From positions 2,914,001 to 2,978,000 of the forward strand of contig NZ_CP123967.1 of the NCBI RefSeq assembly GCF_029917005.1: DNA of 64,000 nucleotides, written 5' to 3'. Shown piece by piece: positions 42,033-53,512 of the stretch. The notes below the pieces were generated by a model. That model was given only the letters and a program-made list of their open reading frames with translations. It did not search any database and was not told where the DNA came from. Both the position numbers and the translations under genes were made by a program. The DNA comes from Tessaracoccus lacteus (GTDB lineage Bacteria; Actinomycetota; Actinomycetes; Propionibacteriales; Propionibacteriaceae). Position 1 is the first letter of the stretch; each line of letters starts with the position of its first letter.

Positions 42033-43421
42033 TCAGCCGAGGACGGAGATGCCTTCCCCCGACAGCACGGTCCACCTGGCACCGGTCTGCTGCACCAGTG
42101 CCTCCTCGGGTCCCCACGTCCAGGTCAGGGCGCCGGTCGCTGGGTCGATGCCGTGCAGGGCCATGTCTCCCCAGCGGTCCGTGCTCGTGGTGACCAGGAT
42201 CTGCCCTGCTCCCGCACTGAGCGTCACCACGAAGTCGAGCGACGCGTCGGCGTCGTCGAGAGCGCTCCACAGCAGGGAGCCGTTCCTCAGGTCGTAGGCC
42301 AGCACCGGGTTCCACCGTTGCGTGACGGTCTCGATGCCGAAGGAGGCGGACCCGTCTGCGAGGACCAGGATGTCCCCGTAGCGGAGCATGGCCGTGGGGA
42401 ACGCGTCGACGGCCAGGTCGAACACCACCTCGCCGGTTCTCGGCGACAGCAGCCTCACGGTGGCCGTCGGGCCGTCGATGACCTCAGCGAGGATTCCCCC
42501 GTCGGCCAGGAGCCAGGAGATCGGGTCGCTGCGCGTCCAGAGCTCGCGTCCCGTGGCGAGGTCCAGCCCGCGGAGGCTGCCGTCGGCTCCCCAGGTGACG
42601 GCCGTGTCGTCGACGACGGAGAAGGGGAGGTCCGGGTCCACCCACTCGGCCACCTCGCCCGTGTCGAGTTCGAGGGCGAGGGTGTACAGCGGGGGGGTGC
42701 CGATGGAATCGTAGCCGGCCGGGAACAGCAGCCAGCCGTCGCGCTCGACCGGCGGCCGACGGCCGTACACGTCGGGCACGAGCGTGGAGGGGACCGTCGA
42801 GGTCCACTCGGCGTCGTCGCGGCGGGGCGATCGGAGCCGCGACACCGCGTAGGCGTCCCCTTCGGCCGCCGGCTCGATGAGGACGAGGGTGCCGTCGACG
42901 CTGCTCAGGAGCGACGAGTCGAGCACCGTGGAGTCGGTCGTGCGGCTGGCCGCCAGGGCTAGCACCTCGTCGACGTCACCCGAGGCGCGGTCGAGGAGTT
43001 GCACGCCCACCATCCGCGTCGTGGTGTCGAAGGATCCACGGTCCTCCGTCAGCGCCACCCACCGCGTGCCGGGGAGGTCGGACGCGACTCGCAGGCCCGT
43101 CTCGTCCTCGACCGACCAGCGGATGTCCCCATCGACGCCGTCGCGCAGCTGGACTCGGTGCGAGGCGCCGTCCCCGAGCGTGACGACGAGCAGCTGATCG
43201 TCGCCGGCCGCCATGACGTCGATGACGTCCGCCTGGAACCAGGCCTCGGTCGGTTCCCCGGCGGGGTAGCGGCTCGGCTGACGCTGCACGAGAAGCCCTG
43301 CGGCGACCGCGACGCCCATCAAAATGACAACGGCCACCACCACCGGCCAGCCCTGTCGTGCCGGCCTGGCCGGAGGGCGCTGGGGCAGGTCGAGGTCGAG
43401 GAGCTCCCCGTCGGACTGCAT
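42033..43421 (-). CDS. Membrane-anchored PQQ-like beta-propeller protein
   Basis: 462 residues. A short cytoplasmic N-terminus (MQSDGELLDLDLPQRPPARP) precedes one membrane segment (about 28-48) and a large extracytoplasmic domain with repeated beta-propeller blades (LRGLDLATGRELWTRSD, LLSPRTGEVVFDLAVD, LAYDLRNGSLLWSALDD, HGIDPATGALTWTWG). These blades resemble PQQ/BamB-like repeats. Function unknown; a surface scaffold is likely. TACTGT six bases before the ATG suggests a leaderless transcript. Confidence 0.8.
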   Translation of the reverse strand: MQSDGELLDLDLPQRPPARPARQGWPVVVAVVILMGVAVAAGLLVQRQPSRYPAGEPTEAWFQADVIDVMAAGDDQLLVVTLGDGASHRVQLRDGVDGDIRWSVEDETGLRVASDLPGTRWVALTEDRGSFDTTTRMVGVQLLDRASGDVDEVLALAASRTTDSTVLDSSLLSSVDGTLVLIEPAAEGDAYAVSRLRSPRRDDAEWTSTVPSTLVPDVYGRRPPVERDGWLLFPAGYDSIGTPPLYTLALELDTGEVAEWVDPDLPFSVVDDTAVTWGADGSLRGLDLATGRELWTRSDPISWLLADGGILAEVIDGPTATVRLLSPRTGEVVFDLAVDAFPTAMLRYGDILVLADGSASFGIETVTQRWNPVLAYDLRNGSLLWSALDDADASLDFVVTLSAGAGQILVTTSTDRWGDMALHGIDPATGALTWTWGPEEALVQQTGARWTVLSGEGISVLG

Positions 43422-43541
43422 TGGGAAACAGTAGGGCAAACATTCTGCACACGGAAGGTGCAAACCCCTCCCCAGGAGGTACTACAGGTCGTAGTGTTAA
43501 GCGTGATCGGCACCGCCGCCAGTCACACTCTGGAGAACGCA

Positions 43542-46082
<2,541 letters not shown>

Positions 46083-46096
46083 AGAGAGCGAGCGGG

Positions 46097-47095
46097 TCAG
46101 TAGTCGAGGCCGAGACCCGCGAGATACTTGCCCGGGTCTGACGCGTTGTAGATGTCGCCGGGGGTCTGGTCGGCCGTGTAGTACTCGAGGTGCAGATGCG
46201 CCCCGAACGCACGGCCGGTCTCCCCGACCTCGCCGATCTTGTCGCCGGCGGTGACCGTATCGCCGACCTCCACGTTCTTCGAGCTCATGTGGCAGTAGAG
46301 CGTGTAGCTGCCGTCGGCGGCCTGGATCACGACGTGCGTGCCGGACCAGCTGCCTGCGGTGTCGGAGACGACGGTGCCGGAGACGATCGCGTCGATCTCG
46401 GTGCCGACGCCGGCCGCGAAATCGAGGCCCGTGTGGTAGCTCGACCACGAGCCGGTCTGGCCGAACGTCGCGCTGATGCGGTAGCTGCCCGAGTTGACCG
46501 GGAGGGAGACCCGGGAGGCCGCCTCCTCGGCGGCCTTCTCGGCCGCGGCCTTCTTGGCGGCCGCCTTCTTCTTGGCCGCGGCCTTCTCCTCCGCAGCCTT
46601 CTTCTCCTCCGCAGCCTTCTTCTCCGCGGCAGCCTTCTTCTCCGCGGCCAGCTTCTCGGCGGCGGCCTTTGCTGCGGCCGCCTCCTCCGCGGCCTTGAGC
46701 GCGGCGACGTCGGAGATGCTGGAGACCTCGGTGGTCTCGATCGCCTCTGCCGTGGCACCGGCGTCCGCGGCAGAGGCGGCATCGGTGGCGGCCTCGGCGT
46801 CCGCATCCGAAGCCGTGGCGCTGGCCGACGGCGATGCGGATGCGGCCGGGGTGAGGGGCTCGCGCTGCTCGCTGCGGCTGGTGGTGTCGGCGCTCCGGGT
46901 CGCCGATGCCGTGGCGGTGCTACTCGACACACCCAGGGAGGCGCTGGCCGTCGTGGTCGACGCGCTGGCCACGGCCACACCGCTCAGGCCGACAGCGGTG
47001 GCCGCCAGGCCGACCACGATGCGGCCGAGTCGCCGCGGGGGTGCGGCGGGGGTGTAGTCGAGTGCGTGCCGGGGTTGGACGCGGTTGCGGGTCAC
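46097..47095 (-). CDS. Secreted M23 family metallopeptidase with Ala/Lys-rich helix
   Basis: 332 residues from a GTG with AAGGAG upstream. A signal segment (about 22-48) precedes an Ala/Ser/Thr-rich region, a highly repetitive Ala-Lys-Glu coiled coil (about 130-200, runs such as EEKKAAEEKAAAKKKAAAKK) and a C-terminal peptidase domain (about 205-332). The zinc-site motifs fit LytM: HTGLDFAAGVG, LYCHMSS and GAHLHLEYY. Such enzymes cut peptidoglycan cross-bridges in cell separation. The gap upstream (47096-47340) has no gene; it includes a CTGAG-GATTT-CTCAG hairpin and several TGAGA words. Confidence 0.88.
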   Translation of the reverse strand: MTRNRVQPRHALDYTPAAPPRRLGRIVVGLAATAVGLSGVAVASASTTTASASLGVSSSTATASATRSADTTSRSEQREPLTPAASASPSASATASDADAEAATDAASAADAGATAEAIETTEVSSISDVAALKAAEEAAAAKAAAEKLAAEKKAAAEKKAAEEKKAAEEKAAAKKKAAAKKAAAEKAAEEAASRVSLPVNSGSYRISATFGQTGSWSSYHTGLDFAAGVGTEIDAIVSGTVVSDTAGSWSGTHVVIQAADGSYTLYCHMSSKNVEVGDTVTAGDKIGEVGETGRAFGAHLHLEYYTADQTPGDIYNASDPGKYLAGLGLDY

Positions 47096-47344
47096 AGATA
47101 CTCCTTGGACAGATCCCTTCTATTCTGAGAAATCCTCAGCTAAAACTCAAATTGGGCGCCGCCGTCCCACAGGTTCGCGGGGACCTCCACGCTCAGACGC
47201 CCAACTGACGGGCGTCGGGAACCTGAGTTCTCTCAGGATTCTCATAAGAAAACTCGCGCCCGTCCGTCGCCCCACGTGCGGGCGCGGCTGGCTCCCGCGT
47301 CGCCGCCCCTCCGCACTTCCCCTCAGGTCGTGTGCCCGTCGAGG

Positions 47345-47420
47345 TGCCAACCCCGATCGCCGAGCACTTCGACAGGCTCAGTACAGGCCCGTAGCGGCGC
47401 CCTGAGTGCTGCGAAGGGAC
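47345..47420. repeat. REP-like copy
   Basis: GAGCACTTCGACAGGCTCAG with a degenerate partner, between the M23 and DUF222 genes. Confidence 0.7.
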
Positions 47421-47462
47421 CCCCGTCAGCCCGAGAGAACCTCGTCCCAGCTCGACTTCCGT

Positions 47463-47531
47463 GCACAACGATGCCCATGTCGGCGCTGCTGTTCACATGT
47501 TGCAGCTGCCCCCATATGCGCATCGTTGTGC
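47463..47531. repeat. 12-bp inverted repeat with 45-base loop
   Basis: GCACAACGATGC (47463-47474) and GCATCGTTGTGC (47520-47531) are perfect complements and are followed inward by similar CCAT/ATG words. It is a solitary copy here; it may belong to another small dispersed element. Confidence 0.6.
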
Positions 47532-47639
47532 GGGAGAAAGGGAGCCTGGTCTGCACAGGGGAACGATCGCCGGGCCTGTCAAACCGCACTGCGCGCAACA
47601 GAGGGCCACGCGGGTCGACGGACTCAGCAGAGGGCCGTC

Positions 47640-47825
47640 GAGGTGCCTGGTCCGGGGTCGTTGAGCCTGTCGAGGTGTCCGGTCCGGTTCGCCGAGCCTG
47701 TCGAGGTGCCTGGTCCGGGGTCGTTGAGCCTGTCGAGGTGTCCGGTCCGGTTCGCCGAGCCTGTCGAGGTGCCCGGTCCGGTTCGCCGAGCCTGTCGAGG
47801 TGCCCTGAGCGCAGCGAAGGGAAGT
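47640..47825. repeat. REP-like array, five cores
   Basis: The cores TTGAGCCTGTCGAGGTG and CCGAGCCTGTCGAGGTG alternate with GTCCGGTCCGG-type spacers. Confidence 0.85.
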
Positions 47826-47852
47826 CAGCCGCTCCGCGTGGGACGGAGGCTG

Positions 47853-49688
47853 TCAGCCGCAGCGGGCGAGGGTGGTGGCGTCGGCGATGGTGTCGCACCA
47901 GTCCTGGATGGTCTTGTCGACGGTGCTGAGCTGGGGTCCGAGGTCGGGGGTGCATTCCAGCCAGGCGCCGCCGCTGGTGACTTCGTAGACATAACCGAGG
48001 GGGCTGGTCCAGCGGAAGTGGCCGGGTGTGATCTGGTTCAGCACCCACGCACCCTTGGTCTTGCCGCGGTGGACCCGGCGACACAGCTGGGCCAGATTGT
48101 CCAGCCGGGTCTGGCCCGGTCGGCCGGGCAGGTAGGTGGTGTTGTGGTCGATGTCCAGGCGGCGGGTGCGGGTGGAGAACGGGAACGCCTCCGTGGGTCG
48201 GAGGAGCCGGAGGGCTTTGCGCATCCGCTGCGTCGGCCGGTAGCCGTCCGCGGCCGGAGTGTTGTTCAGGTCGATGACGGGCTGGACCTTCAGCGCGATC
48301 TCGCCGTTGCGGTAGGCGTCGCCGAGGAGTTCGCCGAGCAGGGCGGTGGTGAGTGTGTCGACTCGCTCGACCGTCGCGACGGGGTCGAGGTTTCCTTCGG
48401 TGTCCGCGGTGATGTGCACGACGATCTCCACCCTCGGCAACGGCGCAGGTGTGGGCGGCGGTGGGTCTTCGGACCGCCTGGCATGTGGACTGGGTTCTGT
48501 CCCGGCCCCGTCCAGGCGTGCCGTGTGGGGTGGCGGGTCTTCGCCTCGCTGCGCTCGGCGCCCTTCGAAAAGCTCAGGGAACCCTGATGGCGGCTCCGCG
48601 AACCGGTCGGGTAGATCAGGGGGCTGGTCGGGTCGCCGAGCACTTCGACGGGGCTCAGCACATGCCTGTCGAGGTGCCTTGAGCGAAGCGAAAGGACCTG
48701 GTCCGGGAGGAGGTGGGGGTTCGATCTCGGGCAACTCGTCCGGGAACGGCGCCTCGTCCTCGTCCGGCGGCTCATCCGGCACCGCCGTGATCACCGGCGT
48801 GTCGTGGTCGCTGTCCGAGCAGTCGAGGCCGCCGCCCGCGCCGTTGCAGTCGATACCCCGACAGTCGGGACCCTCACCTGGGCTGTCGCAGTCGATGGCC
48901 AGTGCGGGCTGATCTGCTTCGAGGATGGCGAGGAGCAGGTCGGGGTTCATGGCCAATGAGAGTGCCTTCGCGCGGCGGGCGGAGTGGTCCAGCCCGGGAT
49001 ACCGGGCCTTCAACCGCTCCGAGATCTGATGCAGACGCTCGTCGACGATCCGGCCATCCAACACATCAAGCCGACCACCGATGCTCGTGACCCCCGGCTC
49101 CTCATCCCGCAGCCACACCCCACGCCGCGCACGGGCCTCAGCCTCCCGCTCCCGCGCCGCGGCCACGTCGACGCAGATGATCAGCTTCTTCAGCTCCCCC
49201 AACGCGGCACCAGGCACCAGGCCGTACTGCCTCGGCAGCCAGCGCGCGGTGACGGTCTCGGCCTGCATCGGATCCAGATCCCGACACAACCACGCCGCCC
49301 TCGCCGCGAGCCACGATTCGACCTCCCCGTTGACCACAGCCTCGAACAACATGGGATGTCGATACTTCAGGTTCAGGGCGGAGGCGATCCTCTCGATCGC
49401 CGCGGTCTGGGAACACCGCAGCAGCGCGGCAACCTCCATGGCGAGGAACTCCGACACGCTCGGGGTGCCCTCCCCGCCGGGGTGGATCAGCTTCTCCGGC
49501 AGCTTTGTGTCGCGGTCACGGTAGACCTCGGTCCCGTAATCCAACAGATCGGCCTCATCCAGCCGGTACGCCAAGGCCAGGTCGCACAGGGCCTCCAACT
49601 CCTCGGCCTCACCGCGGCGACGCAGCGCGACACCGGCGCGGAGGCGGTTGGTCGCCTCCCGGGAGTCGTCGCGTCGTCTGGATTCCAC
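47853..49688 (-). CDS. DUF222 and HNH endonuclease domain protein with in-frame repeat insert
   Basis: 611 residues. The N-terminal DUF222-like region (about 40-260) is helical (SQTAAIERIASALNLKYRHP, VESWLAARAAWLCRDLDPMQ); the C-terminal HNH part has RRLDIDHNTTYLPGRPGQTR and LAQLCRRVHRGKTKGAW. Between them lies an acidic/Pro-rich linker (about 270-420) in which two segments (PFASLKAPRQACAEPRRSAR and GFPELFEGRRAQRGEDPPP) are translations of REP-like DNA (48544-48705). Proteins of this family are very common in Actinobacteria, often in many copies, and their substrate is unknown. The HNH pair HH is HR here, so activity may be reduced. Confidence 0.88.
   Translation of the reverse strand: MESRRRDDSREATNRLRAGVALRRRGEAEELEALCDLALAYRLDEADLLDYGTEVYRDRDTKLPEKLIHPGGEGTPSVSEFLAMEVAALLRCSQTAAIERIASALNLKYRHPMLFEAVVNGEVESWLAARAAWLCRDLDPMQAETVTARWLPRQYGLVPGAALGELKKLIICVDVAAAREREAEARARRGVWLRDEEPGVTSIGGRLDVLDGRIVDERLHQISERLKARYPGLDHSARRAKALSLAMNPDLLLAILEADQPALAIDCDSPGEGPDCRGIDCNGAGGGLDCSDSDHDTPVITAVPDEPPDEDEAPFPDELPEIEPPPPPGPGPFASLKAPRQACAEPRRSARRPDQPPDLPDRFAEPPSGFPELFEGRRAQRGEDPPPHTARLDGAGTEPSPHARRSEDPPPPTPAPLPRVEIVVHITADTEGNLDPVATVERVDTLTTALLGELLGDAYRNGEIALKVQPVIDLNNTPAADGYRPTQRMRKALRLLRPTEAFPFSTRTRRLDIDHNTTYLPGRPGQTRLDNLAQLCRRVHRGKTKGAWVLNQITPGHFRWTSPLGYVYEVTSGGAWLECTPDLGPQLSTVDKTIQDWCDTIADATTLARCG
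48544..48705. repeat. REP-like elements inside the DUF222-HNH gene
   Basis: Cores GCCCTTCGAAAAGCTCAGGG and a TCGCCGAGCACTTCGACGGG copy, with GAGCGAAGCGAAAGG tails, keep the reading frame open through the linker. Confidence 0.75.
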
Positions 49689-49956
49689 GAGGCCACGCTA
49701 CGACCCGCCACCGACAGTTTTCCGAGCAGGTATGCGCCCCCGTGGATACGTCGTCCGGCCGCAGAATCATGCTTCGTCAGCGCACGGACAATGCCCCGAA
49801 ATGCCAGAAGCCTGCGATTCATTCCGCAACATTGCCGGAGCGCGAACTCTGGCCACGCCCTCGATGGATCGTGTTACGTTCAGCTTGAATGGCGATCGGG
49901 GCTTGCACTCGGCAAAGTCCGTGTTCCTCTATTGCGCCAGCCCGAGGAGGTCACCC

Positions 49957-50826
49957 GTGCCGCATGGAGCGCGAATCGCCACAGCCTTCACCATCGCCCT
50001 CCTGACCGCTTGCGGCAGCACTGGCGAGCAGCCACCGTCACCCGCTGTCTCAACCGCTGTAGCCACGGCCACGGTGACAGCGACGATCACGGCCACTGCC
50101 TCGGCCACCGCAAGTCCATCGCCAGAGCCATCGACTCAATCAAGTGCCGAACTGGCAGCCGCGGAAGCGCTGGCCGACGTCTCGCAATGGATCGAATCGA
50201 GCCGCAACCAGACAACGGAGGGAGAGCCTCGCTTCACCAAAGTGGCCTTCGACGCCACAACTGGCTCAGTGACTCTGACCCACACCAATTCCTACGCCCG
50301 CCTCTCGAAGAGCTACGGAGTGGACGACCTTTCTTCGCGCCTCCAAGCGATCATGCGCGGTGTCGACGGGGTCGACGCCGCATTCAATGATCCGGGAATC
50401 AAGAGGATCATCGTCGTCTCGAGCTATGGCAAGCCCATGGTCGACACGACGCCTGATGAATTCGCCAAGGTCGAACCAGGACCGACCGACCAGGACTCCG
50501 ACCGGCCGACGACATCAGACGGCGACGATTCCTCGGGATCGCTCGCCCACGAGAACGCCGTCAGAATGGCCGAGTCGTATCTGGATTCAGCACCCTTCTC
50601 GAAGAAGGGCCTCATCGCGCAGTTGGAGTATGAGGGTTTCAGCAACGCGGAGGCCAAGCGGGCGGTCGCCAGCATCTCCGTCGATTGGAACGAGCAGGCG
50701 GCCGACACCGCCCGCAGCTATCTGGACACGTCGGCGTTCTCCCGGAGTGGTCTGCTCGACCAACTGTTGTTCGAGGGCTTCACAAGAGAACAGGCAGAAC
50801 ACGGGCTGACCGCCGTCGGTTACTGA
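49957..50826 (+). CDS. Ltp-type lipoprotein with two C-terminal Ltp repeats
   Basis: 289 residues from GTG with GAGGAGG seven bases upstream. The signal and lipobox are short (ATAFTIALLTACGST). A Thr/Ala/Ser-rich stalk (about 30-60) leads to a beta-rich domain (about 65-170), and two tandem 48-residue helical repeats end the protein: ENAVRMAESYLDSAPFSKKG with LIAQLEYEGFSNAEAKRAV, and DTARSYLDTSAFSRSGLLDQ. These repeats match the Ltp domain, named for a phage lipoprotein that blocks phage DNA entry; in actinobacteria it is a general cell-surface module. The function here is unknown. Confidence 0.85.
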   Translation: MPHGARIATAFTIALLTACGSTGEQPPSPAVSTAVATATVTATITATASATASPSPEPSTQSSAELAAAEALADVSQWIESSRNQTTEGEPRFTKVAFDATTGSVTLTHTNSYARLSKSYGVDDLSSRLQAIMRGVDGVDAAFNDPGIKRIIVVSSYGKPMVDTTPDEFAKVEPGPTDQDSDRPTTSDGDDSSGSLAHENAVRMAESYLDSAPFSKKGLIAQLEYEGFSNAEAKRAVASISVDWNEQAADTARSYLDTSAFSRSGLLDQLLFEGFTREQAEHGLTAVGY

Positions 50827-50911
50827 CCCGCCACTCGCCGCCCACCGCCCAGGAACCCACCGCGACGAGGACCGGTTACCCGAAGGCTCCCCTCCGATTA
50901 GGTCAGTGCCG

Positions 50912-50917
50912 TAGGAT
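50912..50917 (+). promoter_or_regulatory. -10 box in front of the cytidylate-kinase-like gene
   Basis: TAGGAT ends seven bases before an ATG that opens a five-codon ORF, fitting a transcript that begins with that ORF. Confidence 0.45.
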
Positions 50918-50924
50918 TTTCGAC

Positions 50925-50942
50925 ATGCAGTACGGGCTGTAG
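50925..50942 (+). CDS. Leaderless five-codon upstream ORF (M-Q-Y-G-L)
   Basis: ATG CAG TAC GGG CTG TAG begins at the predicted transcription start and is followed by a GGCCCGCCCACAGGGGGCGG hairpin-like stretch before the AGGAGGG of the main gene. It may be a leader peptide; no protein evidence. Confidence 0.35.
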   Translation: MQYGL

Positions 50943-50997
50943 GCCCGCCCACAGGGGGCGGCACGCGGCTAATGGCCCATGCAGGAGGGTCGACAAC

Positions 50998-51639
50998 ATG
51001 GCAGTCATCACGATTTCGCGGCAGCTGGGCACTCACGGCGCCCGGATCGCCCGCGGGCTGGCCCGCGAACTGGGCTGGAAGCTCGCCGACAAGGCAACGA
51101 TCAACGCCGTGATCGAGCAGTACGGACTCATCCGCCTCGACGAGATCTACGGCGACGAGGCCCCGTCGTTCTGGGACCTCTACACGCAGGACAGCGTGTG
51201 GACCATCGAGTGGATGAACAAGACGATCAAGACCATCGGCAAGCAGGGCGACGTGGTCATCCTCGGCCGCGGCGGCTTCGTCGTCCTCGGCGACTACGCC
51301 GACTCCTTCGACGTGTTCGTCAAGGCCCCCGACAGCGTCCGCGCCCGCCGCATCGGCAAGCGCGACGGCATCTCGGACGAGGAGGCCTTGGCCAAGATCG
51401 AGAAGGACGACAAGACGCGACGCAGGTTCACCAAACGCGTCTACTCCGCGGACTGGGCCGACGAGGCCAACTTCGACCTGGTCGTCGACACCGGCGAACT
51501 GTCCGACGAGAAGGCGATCGAACTGATCATCGCCGCCTACAACGAGCACCTCGCCAACCTGCCCGAGGGCCCGAAGCTGTCGGAGATCAAGGTCGACGAG
51601 ATCCTCGACGAGGCCGTCAAGATCGAGCTGAAGGGCTGA
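50998..51639 (+). CDS. Cytidylate kinase-like family protein
   Basis: 213 residues beginning AVITISRQLGTHGARIARGL, a divergent P-loop of the cytidylate-kinase-like family (usual form SRxxGSGG). ILGRGGFVVLGDYADSFDVF, RRIGKRDGISDEEALAKIEK and RRRFTKRVYSADWADEANFD follow the family. Usual members bind nucleotide and are often fused or linked to regulators; the lack of the classic GxGK motif leaves true kinase activity open. AGGAGGG lies 8 bases before the ATG. A bidirectional terminator follows. Confidence 0.88.
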   Translation: MAVITISRQLGTHGARIARGLARELGWKLADKATINAVIEQYGLIRLDEIYGDEAPSFWDLYTQDSVWTIEWMNKTIKTIGKQGDVVILGRGGFVVLGDYADSFDVFVKAPDSVRARRIGKRDGISDEEALAKIEKDDKTRRRFTKRVYSADWADEANFDLVVDTGELSDEKAIELIIAAYNEHLANLPEGPKLSEIKVDEILDEAVKIELKG

Positions 51640-51653
51640 TCCGCCGCTCAACG

Positions 51654-51693
51654 ACAGAGGGGCCGCACCACCAACCGGTGGTGCGGCCCCTCT
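51654..51693. terminator. Bidirectional terminator
   Basis: GAGGGGCCGCACCACC and its complement flank AACC between convergent genes, with CTCT on one side. Confidence 0.85.
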
Positions 51694-51706
51694 CGTGTCG
51701 GGAGGC

Positions 51707-52087
51707 TCAGTTGAGGCCGACGAGGTCGCAGACGAAGATCAGCGTCTCCCCGGGGGCGATGACGCCGCCGGCGCCACGCTCGCCGTAGGCGAGGTGGCTG
51801 GGGATGACGAGCTGGCGACGGCCGCCGATCTTCATGCCCTGGATGCCCTGGTCCCAGCCGCTGATGACGTGGCCGTGACCCAGCGGGAACGACAGGGGCG
51901 CGCCGCGGTTCCAGGAGGAGTCGAACTCCTCGCCTGTGCTGAAGGCGACGCCGACGTAGTGCACGTGCGCGACGTCGCCGGCCTTGGCCTCGGCGCCGTC
52001 GCCTTCGACGATGTCGGTGATGACGAGATCGGCCGGGGCTTCGCCGCCGGGGAAGTCGATCTCGGGCTTCTCGTTCATTGCTGTCAT
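51707..52087 (-). CDS. FKBP-type peptidyl-prolyl cis-trans isomerase
   Basis: 126 residues, one FKBP domain and no signal peptide. VHYVGVAFSTGEEFDSSW, PLSFPLGHGHVISGWDQGIQ, GMKIGGRRQLVIPSHLAYGE and LIFVCDLVGLN are in order, and the core active-site aromatic residues are kept. It speeds proline isomerisation in folding. The ATG at 52087 overlaps the upstream glycosyltransferase stop (ATGA), so translation is coupled; a start at 52078 is also possible. Confidence 0.94.
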   Translation of the reverse strand: MTAMNEKPEIDFPGGEAPADLVITDIVEGDGAEAKAGDVAHVHYVGVAFSTGEEFDSSWNRGAPLSFPLGHGHVISGWDQGIQGMKIGGRRQLVIPSHLAYGERGAGGVIAPGETLIFVCDLVGLN

Positions 52088-53376
52088 GCGCCCGAGCCTA
52101 CCGGGGCGCTCCGCCGCGACCACACCTCGATGGCCAGCACCGCGAGGAACAGTAGCCCCCACAGGGTCTGCGCGTTGCCGAAGAACTGCTGCGCCACGTT
52201 CCACGGGGCGATGTCCTCCTGCGTGATCGGCTGCTCCCAGATCACGCGCGAGAAGAACACCCAGCAGCCGAGCACGGCGGCCGCAGCCGCGAACCACCGC
52301 GTCGTCTCAGTGCCGTGGAAGACGAGCCAGACGAGCACCATCAGCATCGGGATGCACCACACCCAGTGGTGCGACCACGACACTGGCGACGCGAGCAGCG
52401 AGTAGACGCCCATCACGCACATGGCGGCCGCGTCGGCGCCCAGGCGGAACAGCCGGGCCATCAGCCACAGCAGGCTCAGCCCGATCACGGCGCACAGCAG
52501 GAACCAGATGATGCTTGCCGCGCGGTCGTCGAGCACGAGGCGCCGCACCAGCCCGTTGAGGGACTGGTTGGAGACGAAGGCGAGGTTGCCGATGCGGTCG
52601 GCGGAGCGCAGCGTCTCGGTCCAGTAGGTGACGGAGTCGCGCCAGTTGATGAGGAAGCCGATGGCGGTGTAGGCGAGCGCGGAGACGACGCCGGTGATCA
52701 GCGCACGCCAGTCCTTCCGCATGAGGAAGTAGGCGAGGAACACTGCCGGCGTCAGTTTGATGGCCATGGCCAGGCCGATGAGGCAGCCCTGCCACTTCTT
52801 CCCGCGTCCGACGATGATGTCGACGACGACCAGCGCCATCAGGATCGTGTTGACCTGCCCGAAGCCCACGGTCTCGCGCACCGGCCCGACCCACAGCAGC
52901 ATGGAGCTCAGCGCGAAGCCGAGCCACATCGCGTCGGCCCAGGAGGTCCGCGTCAGCTCCCGCAGCACGACGACGACCACCAGGACGGCGGCCAGCAGCG
53001 TGAAGATGGTGTGCAACAGCGACGCGACGGGCAGCGGCAGCAGCGCGAGGGGCACGAACAGGGCGGCGGCGATGGGCGGGTAGGTGAACGGCAGGTTCAC
53101 CCCCATCCAGGTGTCGGGCAGCCTGCCATACAGGTCCGCACCGCTCAGCAGCTGCTCGGCGCCCAGGCGGTAGACCTCGAGGTCGATGTGCGCCTGATAG
53201 ATCCGGGCCCCGCGGTACTCGGGCCAGAAGTAGTCGGTGCCGGGCACGCCGTAGCAGAGCAGGAAGATCGTGACGGCGAGCCCGATGACGGCGAGCACCC
53301 GGAAGACGGGGTGCCGGGCGGCGCTGGTCAGCCAGGGCGCCGGGGCGCCGTCGTCGTTGTTGTGCATGGCCGTCAT
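52084..53376 (-). CDS. Glycosyltransferase family 87 (DUF2029) membrane protein
   Basis: 430 residues with about 10-11 membrane segments. The early loop after helix 1 has YRGARIYQAHIDLEVYRLGA, containing the Asp typical of the catalytic loop in GT-C enzymes such as PimE, and FTYPPIAAALFVP follows. GFGQVNTILMALVVVDIIVG and AIKLTPAVFLAYFLMRKDWR are GT87 signatures. These enzymes add mannose from polyprenyl-phosphate mannose to cell-envelope glycolipids. It is co-transcribed with the FKBP gene. Confidence 0.88.
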   Translation of the reverse strand: MTAMHNNDDGAPAPWLTSAARHPVFRVLAVIGLAVTIFLLCYGVPGTDYFWPEYRGARIYQAHIDLEVYRLGAEQLLSGADLYGRLPDTWMGVNLPFTYPPIAAALFVPLALLPLPVASLLHTIFTLLAAVLVVVVVLRELTRTSWADAMWLGFALSSMLLWVGPVRETVGFGQVNTILMALVVVDIIVGRGKKWQGCLIGLAMAIKLTPAVFLAYFLMRKDWRALITGVVSALAYTAIGFLINWRDSVTYWTETLRSADRIGNLAFVSNQSLNGLVRRLVLDDRAASIIWFLLCAVIGLSLLWLMARLFRLGADAAAMCVMGVYSLLASPVSWSHHWVWCIPMLMVLVWLVFHGTETTRWFAAAAAVLGCWVFFSRVIWEQPITQEDIAPWNVAQQFFGNAQTLWGLLFLAVLAIEVWSRRSAPVGSGA

Positions 53377-53500
53377 TCTTCCATCACCGGCCCGGGCCAC
53401 CCCGGACCCCCGCCGGGTCACCCCGCGAAGCTGACCGGCTCCAGCCGCAGTTGCGCACGAACCGGTGGGGTCTGCGGCCGGAGCGAAAGGACCGGGAAGG

Positions 53501-53506
53501 TAGGTT
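53501..53506 (+). promoter_or_regulatory. -10 box for leaderless FemAB gene
   Basis: TAGGTT ends six bases before the GTG at 53513. Confidence 0.45.
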
Positions 53507-53512
53507 TGTGGG

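Noticed and set aside
47096-47340. c-di-AMP (ydaO) riboswitch upstream of the M23 peptidase gene
   Set aside because: Such genes often have one, but I could not find the conserved ydaO core in this stretch; only small hairpins and TGAGA words are visible.
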